From the NCBI RefSeq assembly GCF_033446685.1, contig NZ_JAWQLY010000005.1, positions 207,872 to 271,871 on the forward strand: DNA of 64,000 nucleotides, read 5' to 3'. Positions 37,369 to 45,700 of this stretch are shown piece by piece; within the stretch, counting starts at the first letter, position 1; every line of letters starts with the position of its first letter. The translations under genes were made by a program, and so were the position numbers. The notes under the pieces were generated by a model, which made no database searches, was not told the origin of the DNA, and saw nothing but the letters and a program-made list of their open reading frames with translations. Origin of the DNA: Modicisalibacter sp033446685 (GTDB taxonomy: Bacteria > Pseudomonadota > Gammaproteobacteria > Pseudomonadales > Halomonadaceae).

Positions 37369-39849
37369 CTACAGGCGGTGGCGTTCGATCAACACCCGCG
37401 CTTCATCTGCGACCAGCGTTCCTTCCTCTTCCAGCAGCGGATCGAGCAGCTCGCGAGCCGCCTCGCGCTCGCCGCGGTCGAGACGCTGGCGGGCATGATC
37501 CAATAGCTCTGCAGCGTTGGCGGGAGCCGAACCTACCGGTGAAGCGTGGGTCGTGGAGCGCTCATTATCCAGATCGAGCGGATCGAACGCCACCTCTTCG
37601 ACGATCCAGCCACTCGTATCGGTGCTTGACGACGACTCTCCGCGAACCACGGGGTCGGCATCGGCGAGCGTGGCATGGTCGTCATCGATATCCGCCAGCG
37701 TATAATCCAGTCCCAGCGGATCGTCGGGAAACTCGACCACCGGCTGGCCCAGTTCAGGCTCGCGCCGTTCGGGCTCGATATCGAGACTCGGCGGTTGGTA
37801 ATCGATGACGCGACCATCATCCAGATCCACGCCGCTGGCCACGGCCGCATCGGCCAGCCCCGACAGTGCTTCGCCCTCACCCTGTACCTCGGCATGAGTC
37901 TCGGCCCGGGCGTGGGCCGGCTGAGGATCGCCGGAGCCCGGCGCATTCGCTGCGCTGACGACGGGCGCCGCCTCGCTGGAAGGAACGGTGGCTTCCGTCG
38001 CTGTCGGCTTCGGCGACTCGGCCGGCGCAGCACTTGCCGCCGGAATCGGCGCCCTCGCCGTCGATGTATCGGGCATCAGGCGCGCGAGGGTCTCGCGCGC
38101 CTCGGCACGCTGCTGTTCGTCGCCGTGCGCATCGAGATAGGCGGCTTCCCGCTCGGCCGCGTCGTGATCGCCCAGCGCCACGCAGGCAGTGAGCAGCTTG
38201 AGACGCAGATCGTGCCGCTCGGGGTCAACGGCGAGGCTCTGCACCAAGCGTTCGCGGGCCTGGTCGTAGCGGCCATAGGCGAGATAGATCTCGGCTTCGC
38301 TGATGGTTTCCGCTTCGGGGGCCGAGTCGAGTGACGCCCCCGTTGCCAGCGCGCTTGCCGGTGCCGGTTCGGACGAGGCTACAGGAGCCGCCGGGGCGCG
38401 CTCGGTCGGCGTCTGGCGAATGGCCGAGGTCTCGGCCATCGACGGCTCGCTGCGCCCCGGCGCCGCCCCGCCCACACCGCCCATGGCGGTGTAGCGAGAC
38501 GCCGGGTCGGTGGTCTCCTCGGTGCGCCGGGCACGCCGCCGCACGACTACCCATAGCGCCAGCAGCAGTGCCAGTGCCGCGCCGGCCAGCAGCGTCAGGT
38601 TATCGTTGAACCAGCGCCATGCAGCCTGCCCGAACGATTCGGCGGGCGGCTTTCCAGCCTGCACCCGTTGCGCCGGCGCCGTCTGAGCCTGTGCGGATTG
38701 CGTCGGTTCCGACTGGGCCCGGGCGGCGCTCTGCCGGCTCGCCAACAGCCCGTCCAGTTGCGCGCGCAGGCTCTGGATCTCTTCGCGCAGCATGCCGACC
38801 TGGTCGGCCAACTGGTCGCGTTGCTCGTTCGCCTGGGCCAACGTCTGACGAGTGTCGTCGAGTTGCGCCTCGAGCGCGGCCAGCCGTTCACGGGCCGCGA
38901 CCGGCAGCGCCGCCGGGGCCGTATCGGGCTCGCCCGCAGCCTGCGTCGCGTCGAGAACCGTGTCGTTGAGCAGGGTCAGCCGAGACTGGCCGTCTTCGGG
39001 GCTGCCCTCGCCAGCTACTGCCGTCTCGGGTCGGGTGGCCGCATCGCCAGCGCCAGCCGTAGCCACACGCTCACCGGCCTCGCCGCCGCGCTGGGCCTGC
39101 CATTGACGATTCTGGGCCTGAACGCGCTGATCGGCATTCTCGCCGCTGGCGAGGATGGCCTGACGGTCAGGCACCTCGAGCGTCGCACCGGCACTCAGCC
39201 GGTTGATGTTGCCGCCGGGAAACGCCTCGGGGTTGGCCTGCTGCAGGGCAAGCATCATGTGCTCGATGCTCACCCCGTCGGGGCGCACGCGATCGGCCAG
39301 CACCCATAGCGTATCGCCACTGGATACCCTGATCTGCCCCGGTGCAGCGCGTTCGCGCCGTGCGGTCGCCTGCGGTGTCGCCGACTGCACCGTTTCGACC
39401 GCTTCACCCTGGCGCAGCGGTCGAGTCGCCCCCGGTTGCAACGCCGGCATCTGCGCATAGCCCGGCGGATCGAGCAGCAGGTTGACCTCCTGGCGCTGCT
39501 GACCACCCGGCCACTCCAACGTCAGCAGCAGGCTGATATAGGGTTCATGCACGGCCTGGGAAGTGCTCAACACCACCGTCAAGCCACCGGGTCCGCGGGA
39601 GACCGTGGCGTTCACGCTTTCCACCAGCGAGGTACGCGGGATGCCCGCCTGGGCGAAGGCATCGGCCGTGGCGAGGCGCGCCTTGATCAGCGCCGGGTCG
39701 AGCTCGCCGATGTCGGTGAGTGGCAACCTGGCCTGCAACGGCGCGCCGAGGGTGGATTCGACCCGGGGCGCCGCCAGCCCCAGGGCCAGCGCCATGGGGC
39801 TGGCCGTCAGCAACGACAATAGCGTGCCCCAGGATAGTGTGCGTCTCAT
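37369..39849 (-). CDS. fimV: FimV/HubP-like polar organiser
   Basis: An 826-residue envelope-spanning protein. The order is: N-terminal hydrophobic signal or anchor (about 5-25), a periplasmic FimV N-domain, LysM peptidoglycan-binding domain (about 173-228, starting IRVSSGDTLWVLADRV) and a coiled coil (about 310-370). A membrane segment (about 415-435) ending in RRRARR comes next, then a long acidic cytoplasmic region with a TPR-like part, and a C-terminal FimV motif. Family members place type IV pili, flagella and chemotaxis proteins at the pole. I start at the internal ATG with GGGGAG six bases upstream. Confidence 0.88.
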   Translation of the reverse strand: MRRTLSWGTLLSLLTASPMALALGLAAPRVESTLGAPLQARLPLTDIGELDPALIKARLATADAFAQAGIPRTSLVESVNATVSRGPGGLTVVLSTSQAVHEPYISLLLTLEWPGGQQRQEVNLLLDPPGYAQMPALQPGATRPLRQGEAVETVQSATPQATARRERAAPGQIRVSSGDTLWVLADRVRPDGVSIEHMMLALQQANPEAFPGGNINRLSAGATLEVPDRQAILASGENADQRVQAQNRQWQAQRGGEAGERVATAGAGDAATRPETAVAGEGSPEDGQSRLTLLNDTVLDATQAAGEPDTAPAALPVAARERLAALEAQLDDTRQTLAQANEQRDQLADQVGMLREEIQSLRAQLDGLLASRQSAARAQSEPTQSAQAQTAPAQRVQAGKPPAESFGQAAWRWFNDNLTLLAGAALALLLALWVVVRRRARRTEETTDPASRYTAMGGVGGAAPGRSEPSMAETSAIRQTPTERAPAAPVASSEPAPASALATGASLDSAPEAETISEAEIYLAYGRYDQARERLVQSLAVDPERHDLRLKLLTACVALGDHDAAEREAAYLDAHGDEQQRAEARETLARLMPDTSTARAPIPAASAAPAESPKPTATEATVPSSEAAPVVSAANAPGSGDPQPAHARAETHAEVQGEGEALSGLADAAVASGVDLDDGRVIDYQPPSLDIEPERREPELGQPVVEFPDDPLGLDYTLADIDDDHATLADADPVVRGESSSSTDTSGWIVEEVAFDPLDLDNERSTTHASPVGSAPANAAELLDHARQRLDRGEREAARELLDPLLEEEGTLVADEARVLIERHRL

Positions 39850-39913
39850 CGATGCTCCCCGCGCTAAGCGCCGCGCTACCTCTGCATGAGAAGTAGTGTC
39901 ATTTGTTTGTCTC

Positions 39914-39937
39914 AATTACCGCTCATTCCTAATTACC
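39914..39937 (-). promoter_or_regulatory. Direct repeats upstream of fimV
   Basis: AATTACC occurs at 39914-39920 and again at 39931-39937, a 17-bp period, in the A+T-rich part of the 208-bp asd-fimV gap. Read on the minus strand these are GGTAATT repeats about 65-88 bp before the fimV start, possibly a response-regulator site. Confidence 0.35.
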
Positions 39938-40001
39938 ATACATTTGCCCAGTTCGGCAGAACATGGGGCAAGCGGCAGCGCAATCGTCCGTCCCGACACG
40001 A

Positions 40002-40025
40002 CGACGCCTCCCGAAGGAGGCGTCG
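40002..40025 (-). terminator. Hairpin downstream of asd
   Basis: A perfect 10-bp stem CGACGCCTCC / GGAGGCGTCG with loop CGAA, 32 bp after the asd stop. No T-run follows on the minus strand, so termination may be partial and fimV may be reached by read-through. Confidence 0.6.
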
Positions 40026-40057
40026 CGGCATGGCTCACCGGCAGCGGTAGCGGTAGC

Positions 40058-41170
40058 TTAGCGTTCGCGCAGAATCGCCAGCATTCGCTTGAGCGGTTCG
40101 GCGGCTCCCCATAGCAATTGGTCGCCGACCGAGAAGGCGGTCAGGTACTCGCCGCCCATCGCCAGCTTGCGCAGGCGCCCCACCGGCACGTTCATGGTGC
40201 CGGTGACCGCCGCCGGCGTCAGCTCGCGCAGCGTGGCTTCCTTCTCGTTGGGAACGACCTTGACCCAATCGTTGTGCTTGGCGATGCGATCCTCTATCTC
40301 ATCCATCGGCACATCGCGCTTCAACTTGATAGTGAACGCCTGACTGTGCGAGCGCATCGCGCCGATCCGTACACACAAACCGTCGATGGGGATCGGGTTG
40401 GCGCCGTGACCGAGAATCTTGTTGGTCTCGACACCGCCCTTCCACTCTTCCTTGCTCTGGCCGTTGTCCATCGCCTTGTCTATCCACGGCAGCAGGCCGC
40501 CGGCCAGCGGTGCCCCGAAGTTCTCGATCGGGAAGCCGTCGCCGCGCATCGCCGCGGAGACCTTGCGGTCGATATCGAGGATCGCGCTGGCGGGATCGTC
40601 GAGCTCGTGCTGCACGCTGTCGCGCAGCGAGCCCATCTGGCTGAGCAGCTCACGCATGTGCTTGGCGCCGGAGCCGGAGGCCGCCTGGTAGGTCATCGAG
40701 GTCATCCACTCGATCAGGTCGGCCTCGAACAGCCCGCCCAGGCCCATCAGCATCAGGCTGACGGTGCAGTTGCCACCGACGAAGGTCCGCGTGCCACGGT
40801 CGAGCTGAGCATCGATCACATGACGGTTGACCGGATCGAGAACGATGGTCGCATCGTCGCTCATGCGTAGCGTGCTCGCGGCGTCGAGCCAATAGCCCTT
40901 CCAGCCGGACTCGCGCAGCGGCTGGTAGACCTCGCCGGTATAATCGCCGCCCTGACAGGTGACGACGACGTCGAGCGCCTTGAGCGCATCGAGATCGAAG
41001 GCGTCCTTGAGCGGCGGTACGTCGACACCGACGTCGGGGCCGGGCTTGCCGACCTGCGAAGTGGTGAAAAACACCGGCTCGATGCCGGTGAAGTCATCGG
41101 TCTCGCGCATGCGATGCATGAGCACGGAGCCGACCATGCCCCGCCATCCCACAAATCCGACTTTCAACAT
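40058..41170 (-). CDS. asd: Aspartate-semialdehyde dehydrogenase
   Basis: A 370-residue NADPH enzyme reducing aspartyl phosphate, the branch point to lysine, diaminopimelate, threonine and methionine. The N-terminus MLKVGFVGWRGMVGSVLMHR is typical; the nucleophile is the Cys in VGGNCTVSLML. Length equals the E. coli type (367). It lies between leuB and fimV, as in P. aeruginosa. Its product also feeds homoserine, the precursor used by metZ. Confidence 0.97.
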   Translation of the reverse strand: MLKVGFVGWRGMVGSVLMHRMRETDDFTGIEPVFFTTSQVGKPGPDVGVDVPPLKDAFDLDALKALDVVVTCQGGDYTGEVYQPLRESGWKGYWLDAASTLRMSDDATIVLDPVNRHVIDAQLDRGTRTFVGGNCTVSLMLMGLGGLFEADLIEWMTSMTYQAASGSGAKHMRELLSQMGSLRDSVQHELDDPASAILDIDRKVSAAMRGDGFPIENFGAPLAGGLLPWIDKAMDNGQSKEEWKGGVETNKILGHGANPIPIDGLCVRIGAMRSHSQAFTIKLKRDVPMDEIEDRIAKHNDWVKVVPNEKEATLRELTPAAVTGTMNVPVGRLRKLAMGGEYLTAFSVGDQLLWGAAEPLKRMLAILRER

Positions 41171-41215
41171 GAAAACTGTCCTCCTGGTGTGCGGTGACTT
41201 ACCCGGGATTCCGGA

Positions 41216-41255
41216 CAAAACGGCTGATGAATGGATCCATTCTAACAAATCAGCC
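41216..41255 (-). terminator. Terminator-like hairpin between leuB and asd
   Basis: On the minus strand GGCTGAT pairs with ATCAGCC, enclosing a second perfect palindrome (GAATGGATCCATTC), and the structure is followed by TTTTG. It lies 22 bp after leuB and about 50 bp before the asd start, so it could limit read-through into asd. Confidence 0.7.
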
Positions 41256-41277
41256 CAACACCTGCTCCGCCGACCCG

Positions 41278-42357
41278 CTAGCCTTCGTGAAAGGCCGTGA
41301 CCACGGCGTCGCCCATTTCGGCGGTCGTCACCTGGCGAGTGCCCGGGTAGGCGATGTCGGCGGTCCGCAGGCCCTGGTCGAGCACCCGCCCCACGGCGCG
41401 CTCGATACGCAGCGCCAGGGCGTTCTCGTCGAGGCTGTAGCGCAGCAGCATGGCCACCGAGAGGATCGTCGCCAGCGGGTTGGCCAGCCCCTGACCGGCG
41501 ATGTCCGGCGCGCTGCCGTGGCAGGGTTCGTACATGCCCTGGCCGCGCTCGTTGAGCGACGCCGAGGGCAGCATGCCGATCGAGCCGGTGAGCATCGCCG
41601 CGGCATCGGAGAGGATGTCGCCGAACATGTTTCCGGTGACGATCACGTCGAACTGCTTGGGCGCGCGCACCAGCTGCATGGCGGCGTTATCGACGTACAT
41701 GTGCGACAGCTCGACATCCGGGTACTCCGGCGCCAGGCGATTGATCACCTCGCGCCACAGCATGGTGACCTCGAGCACGTTGGCCTTGTCGACGCTGCAC
41801 AGCTTCTTGCCACGCTTGCTCGCCATCTCGAAGGCCACGCGGCCGATGCGCTCGATCTCGGTCTCGGAATAGACATAGGTGTTGAAGCCCACGCGCTGGC
41901 CGTCGCGCTCTTCGATGCCGCGCGGCTGACCGAAGTAGATGCCACCGGTGAGTTCGCGCACGATCATGATGTCGAGCCCCGAGACGATCTCGGGCTTGAG
42001 GCTCGAGGCCTCGGCCAGTTGCGGGTAGAGAATCGCCGGGCGCAGGTTGCCGAACAGGTTGAGTTCCTTGCGCAGCCCCAGCAGGCCCTTCTCGGGGCGC
42101 TTGGCGATATCCTCCAGGCCGTCCCACTTGGGGCCGCCGACGGCGCCCAGCAGCACCGCATCGGCCGCCCTGGCCTTGTCGAGGGTCGCCGCCGGCAGCG
42201 GCTCGCCGAAGGAGTCGTAGCCGGCACCGCCGACCAGTCCCTCATCGAGGGTCACGTCGAGGCCCTGCACGCGGCAGGTATCGAGCACCTTGACCGCCTC
42301 GGCGGTAATTTCCGGACCGATGCCGTCCCCCGGCAGAACGAGAATCTTGCGACTCAT
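41278..42357 (-). CDS. leuB: 3-isopropylmalate dehydrogenase
   Basis: A 359-residue NAD-dependent decarboxylating dehydrogenase of leucine synthesis. The start MSRKILVLPGDGIGPEITAE is characteristic. RELTGGIYFGQPRG carries the substrate Arg region, and EPCHGSAPDIAGQGLANPLA the cofactor-binding region. It follows leuD by 141 bp, wider than the leuC-leuD spacing, which may hold a separate signal. Confidence 0.97.
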   Translation of the reverse strand: MSRKILVLPGDGIGPEITAEAVKVLDTCRVQGLDVTLDEGLVGGAGYDSFGEPLPAATLDKARAADAVLLGAVGGPKWDGLEDIAKRPEKGLLGLRKELNLFGNLRPAILYPQLAEASSLKPEIVSGLDIMIVRELTGGIYFGQPRGIEERDGQRVGFNTYVYSETEIERIGRVAFEMASKRGKKLCSVDKANVLEVTMLWREVINRLAPEYPDVELSHMYVDNAAMQLVRAPKQFDVIVTGNMFGDILSDAAAMLTGSIGMLPSASLNERGQGMYEPCHGSAPDIAGQGLANPLATILSVAMLLRYSLDENALALRIERAVGRVLDQGLRTADIAYPGTRQVTTAEMGDAVVTAFHEG

Positions 42358-42498
42358 GAGCGTTTCCTAGCGTGTCCCGGCTGCCTGGCGGCCGGGCGTT
42401 CGTGAAAGAGGCGCTGTCCCTGCGCGACCGTCGTGGTGACGGTGTCCCTCTTGCGTCCAGCGTTGTGGTTATGCGTCGTTGCAGGCCGTTATGAAAAA

Positions 42499-43146
42499 TC
42501 AGCCGGCCTGGCGGAACAGCCAAGGGCGCTTCTGGCGATGACGCTGCTCGAAGTCGCGGATGGCGTCCTCGTGCTCGAGCGTCAGGCCGATGTCATCGAG
42601 CCCGTTGAGCAGGCAATGCTTGCGAAAGGCATCGATTTCGAAGTTCAACACCTCGCCGTCCGGCGTGGTCACGCTCTGCGCCTCGAGGTCGACGGCCAGC
42701 CGGTAACCCTCGTTGGCCTCGACGGCCTGGAACAGCCGTTCGACCGTGGCCTCGTCGAGGACGATCAGCAGGATGCCGTTCTTGAAGGCGTTGTTGTAGA
42801 AGATATCGGCGAAGCTCGGCGCGATGATCACCCGGAACCCGAAGTCTTCGAGCGCCCAGGGCGCGTGCTCACGGGAACTGCCGCAACCGAAGTTGCGACG
42901 ACCCAGCAACACGCTGGCGCCCTGGTAACGGGGCTGGTTGAGAACGAAATCCGGATTGAGCGGGCGGCTTGCGACATCCTGCCCCGGATAGCCCTCGTCC
43001 AGGTAGCGCAGCTCGTCGAACAGGTTGGGGCCGAAACCGGTGCGCTTGATCGATTTCAGGAATTGCTTGGGAATGATCAGGTCGGTATCGACGTTGGCGC
43101 GATCGAGCGCCACCACCAGGCCCTGGTGCTGTTTCAGTGCGTGCAT
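42499..43146 (-). CDS. leuD: 3-isopropylmalate dehydratase small subunit
   Basis: A 215-residue subunit that completes the aconitase-like active site of LeuC. DRANVDTDLIIPKQFLK near the N-terminus and GRRNFGCGSSREHAPWAL are diagnostic. It starts 3 bp after leuC, so the subunits are coupled and made together. Confidence 0.97.
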   Translation of the reverse strand: MHALKQHQGLVVALDRANVDTDLIIPKQFLKSIKRTGFGPNLFDELRYLDEGYPGQDVASRPLNPDFVLNQPRYQGASVLLGRRNFGCGSSREHAPWALEDFGFRVIIAPSFADIFYNNAFKNGILLIVLDEATVERLFQAVEANEGYRLAVDLEAQSVTTPDGEVLNFEIDAFRKHCLLNGLDDIGLTLEHEDAIRDFEQRHRQKRPWLFRQAG

Positions 43147-43149
43147 GGC

Positions 43150-44589
43150 TCAGGCCTCCTGCGGCTGGGCGTTGAATTCGCGGACATCGACGAAATGCCC
43201 GGCCAATGCGGCGGCGGCGGCCATCGCCGGGCTGACCAGGTGCGTGCGCCCGCCGTAGCCCTGGCGTCCCTCGAAGTTGCGGTTTGAAGTCGATGCGCAA
43301 TGCTCGCCGGGCTCGAGCTTGTCGGCGTTCATCGCCAGGCACATCGAGCAGCCCGGCTCACGCCATTCGAAACCGGCCTCGATGAATATCTTGTCGAGCC
43401 CCTCGGCCTCGGCCTGGCGCTTGACCAGCCCCGAACCCGGCACGACCATCGCCAGCTTGATCGAGTCGGCGATGCGCCCGCCGCGGGCGACCTTGGCCGC
43501 CTCGCGCAGGTCCTCGATGCGCGAATTGGTGCACGAGCCGATGAACACCTTGTCGAGGCGGATGTCGGCTATCTTCTGCTGCGGCGCCAGCCCCATGTAG
43601 GCGAGCGCGCGACGGATGCCGCCCTGCACGGTCTCGTCGGCCTCGACGTCGGGATCGGGGACCGCACCGGTGATCGGTGCGACCATCTCGGGGCTGGTGC
43701 CCCAGGTAACCTGCGGGGCTATCTCGGCGGCGTCGAGCACCACCTCCTTGTCGAACACGGCATCGTCGTCCGAAACCAGCGTGCGCCAGTCGGCCACCGC
43801 GGCGTCCCAGACATCGCCCGCGGGGGCATAGGGACGCTCGCGCAGGTACTCGATGGTGGTCTCGTCGACCCCCACCAGGCCGACCCGTGCGCCGGCCTCG
43901 ATGGCCATGTTGCAGATGGTCATGCGGCCTTCCATCGACAGCTCGCGGATCGCGCTGCCGGCGAATTCGATGGCGTAGCCAGTGCCGCCGGCGGTGCCGA
44001 TACGCCCGATCACCGCGAGCACGATGTCCTTGGCGGTCACCCCGGTACCCAACTGGCCGTCGACACGCACGCGCAGGTTCTTCATCTTCTGCGCCAGCAG
44101 GCACTGGGTCGCCAGCACGTGCTCGACCTCGGAGGTGCCGATACCGTGGGCCAGCGCCGCAAAGGCGCCGTGGGTGGCGGTGTGCGAATCGCCGCAGACC
44201 ACGGTCATCCCCGGCAGCGTGGCGCCCTGCTCGGGGCCGACCACGTGGACGATGCCCTGGCGGGCGTCGTTGATGCGGAATTCCTCGATGCCGAACGCCT
44301 GGCAGTTGTCGTCGAGGGTCTGGACCTGGATCAGCGACACCGGGTCCTTGATGCCGGCGTTGCCTTCGGCACGTTCGAGCAGGGTGGTCGGCACGTTATG
44401 ATCCGGCGTCGCCAGGTTGGCGTCCAGCCGCCACGGCTTGCGCTTGGCCAGGCGCAGCCCCTCGAAGGCCTGCGGCGAGGTCACCTCGTGCAGCAGATGG
44501 CGGTCGATGTAGATCAGTGCGCTGCCGTCGTCGCGCTGCTTGACCAAGTGCTGCGACCACAACTTGTCGTAAAGGGTCTGGCCTGCCAT
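43150..44589 (-). CDS. leuC: 3-isopropylmalate dehydratase large subunit
   Basis: A 479-residue iron-sulfur subunit of isopropylmalate isomerase. Cluster Cys residues lie in FIGSCTNSRIEDL and in the GCSMCLAMN segment. VCGDSHTATHGAFAALAHGI is conserved. It is the first gene of leuCDB, and a LysR regulator diverges 217 bp upstream, with two palindromes between them. Confidence 0.97.
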   Translation of the reverse strand: MAGQTLYDKLWSQHLVKQRDDGSALIYIDRHLLHEVTSPQAFEGLRLAKRKPWRLDANLATPDHNVPTTLLERAEGNAGIKDPVSLIQVQTLDDNCQAFGIEEFRINDARQGIVHVVGPEQGATLPGMTVVCGDSHTATHGAFAALAHGIGTSEVEHVLATQCLLAQKMKNLRVRVDGQLGTGVTAKDIVLAVIGRIGTAGGTGYAIEFAGSAIRELSMEGRMTICNMAIEAGARVGLVGVDETTIEYLRERPYAPAGDVWDAAVADWRTLVSDDDAVFDKEVVLDAAEIAPQVTWGTSPEMVAPITGAVPDPDVEADETVQGGIRRALAYMGLAPQQKIADIRLDKVFIGSCTNSRIEDLREAAKVARGGRIADSIKLAMVVPGSGLVKRQAEAEGLDKIFIEAGFEWREPGCSMCLAMNADKLEPGEHCASTSNRNFEGRQGYGGRTHLVSPAMAAAAALAGHFVDVREFNAQPQEA

Positions 44590-44728
44590 GGGTCTCCTCC
44601 AGCGTGCTCTTCGAGCCCCGGCGCCGCGGCGCCGTTAGTCGGTCTGGTTATTAGTCGGTCGTGACTATCTAGTAGCGGCACTCTTGCTTGATGCACTTGA
44701 TGTCTTCGTAGGGTGCGGTGCCTTGCTG

Positions 44729-44740
44729 TAACCAAGGTTA
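44729..44740. promoter_or_regulatory. Palindrome in leuC-lysR divergent region
   Basis: TAACCAAGGTTA is a perfect 12-bp palindrome and, with the next base, fits the T-N11-A form of LysR sites. It lies 140 bp upstream of leuC. Confidence 0.5.
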
Positions 44741-44785
44741 ATGGCCCCTTACCCATGAAAGCAATTCATGTTATTTATTCTTTGA

Positions 44786-44800
44786 ATTCCAAAATGGAAT
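44786..44800. promoter_or_regulatory. LysR-type box overlapping the regulator leader
   Basis: ATTCCAAAATGGAAT is a perfect 5+5+5 inverted repeat of the T-N11-A type and ends 6 bases before the LysR ATG. Binding there would allow autoregulation and control of leuC. Confidence 0.6.
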
Positions 44801-44806
44801 GAATGT

Positions 44807-45682
44807 ATGGACACCCAGAGCCTGCAGGCATTCGTCGCGGTAGCCGACCATGGCTCCTTCTCCCTGGCCGCCGAGACGCTCTACCTGACCCAGCCGGCGG
44901 TCAGCAAGCGCATTGCCACCCTCGAGGATCAGCTCGGCGTGCGGTTGTTCGACCGGATCGCCCGGCGCGTCTCGCTGACCGAGGCCGGCCGACTGCTGCT
45001 GCCGCGGGCCCGCGAGATTCTGGTGATGGTCGACGACAGCCGCCGCGCCCTGGCCAACCTGGCCGGTGATATCGGCGGCAGCCTGACCATGGCCACCAGC
45101 CATCACATCGGTCTGCACCGCCTGCCGCCCCTGCTCAAGGCCTATACCCAGGCGCACCCCGACGTGCGCATGGACATGCGCTTTCTCGACTCGGAGCAGG
45201 CTTATCAGGGGGTACTGGATGGCGAGCTGGAGATTGCGGTGGTGACGCTGGCGCCCTCGCCGGATCCGCAGCTCACGGTAGTGCCGGTGTGGGTCGACCA
45301 GCTGCGCTTCGTGTGTGGCAACGATCACCCACTCGCCGGGCAGCGCACGCTCTCGCTATCGGCGCTGACCGGCTTCGATGCGGTGTTGCCGGGACATCTG
45401 ACCTTCACCCGCGGAATCGTGATCGAGACCTTTGCCCGCGAGGGGCTGCGCGTCGATGTGGCGTTGTCGACCAACTATCTCGAGACGCTCAAGATGATGG
45501 TGGCCATCGGGCTGGGCTGGAGCGTCCTGCCGGAATCGCTGATCGACGACGAGATCACGGTACTGCCGATCACCCATCGGCCGATCGAGCGCCCGCTGGG
45601 TTACATCGTGCACAAGAGCCGTACGCTATCCAATGCCGCCCGCTCGATGCTGGCCATGCTCGATGAGGCGGCCGGCGGCTGA
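44807..45682 (+). CDS. LysR-type regulator, divergent from leuCDB
   Basis: A 291-residue LysR family protein. The N-terminal winged helix (residues 1-60) includes FSLAAETLYLTQPAVSKRIATLEDQLG. The rest is a periplasmic-binding-protein-like effector domain. Pseudomonads also carry a LysR gene next to leuC, which supports control of leucine synthesis, but the effector is not known from sequence. No good ribosome site precedes the ATG; the operator-like repeat occupies that region. It converges on phaC with an 18-bp gap. Confidence 0.9.
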   Translation: MDTQSLQAFVAVADHGSFSLAAETLYLTQPAVSKRIATLEDQLGVRLFDRIARRVSLTEAGRLLLPRAREILVMVDDSRRALANLAGDIGGSLTMATSHHIGLHRLPPLLKAYTQAHPDVRMDMRFLDSEQAYQGVLDGELEIAVVTLAPSPDPQLTVVPVWVDQLRFVCGNDHPLAGQRTLSLSALTGFDAVLPGHLTFTRGIVIETFAREGLRVDVALSTNYLETLKMMVAIGLGWSVLPESLIDDEITVLPITHRPIERPLGYIVHKSRTLSNAARSMLAMLDEAAGG

Positions 45683-45700
45683 CTCAACCCGTTCGGTTGG

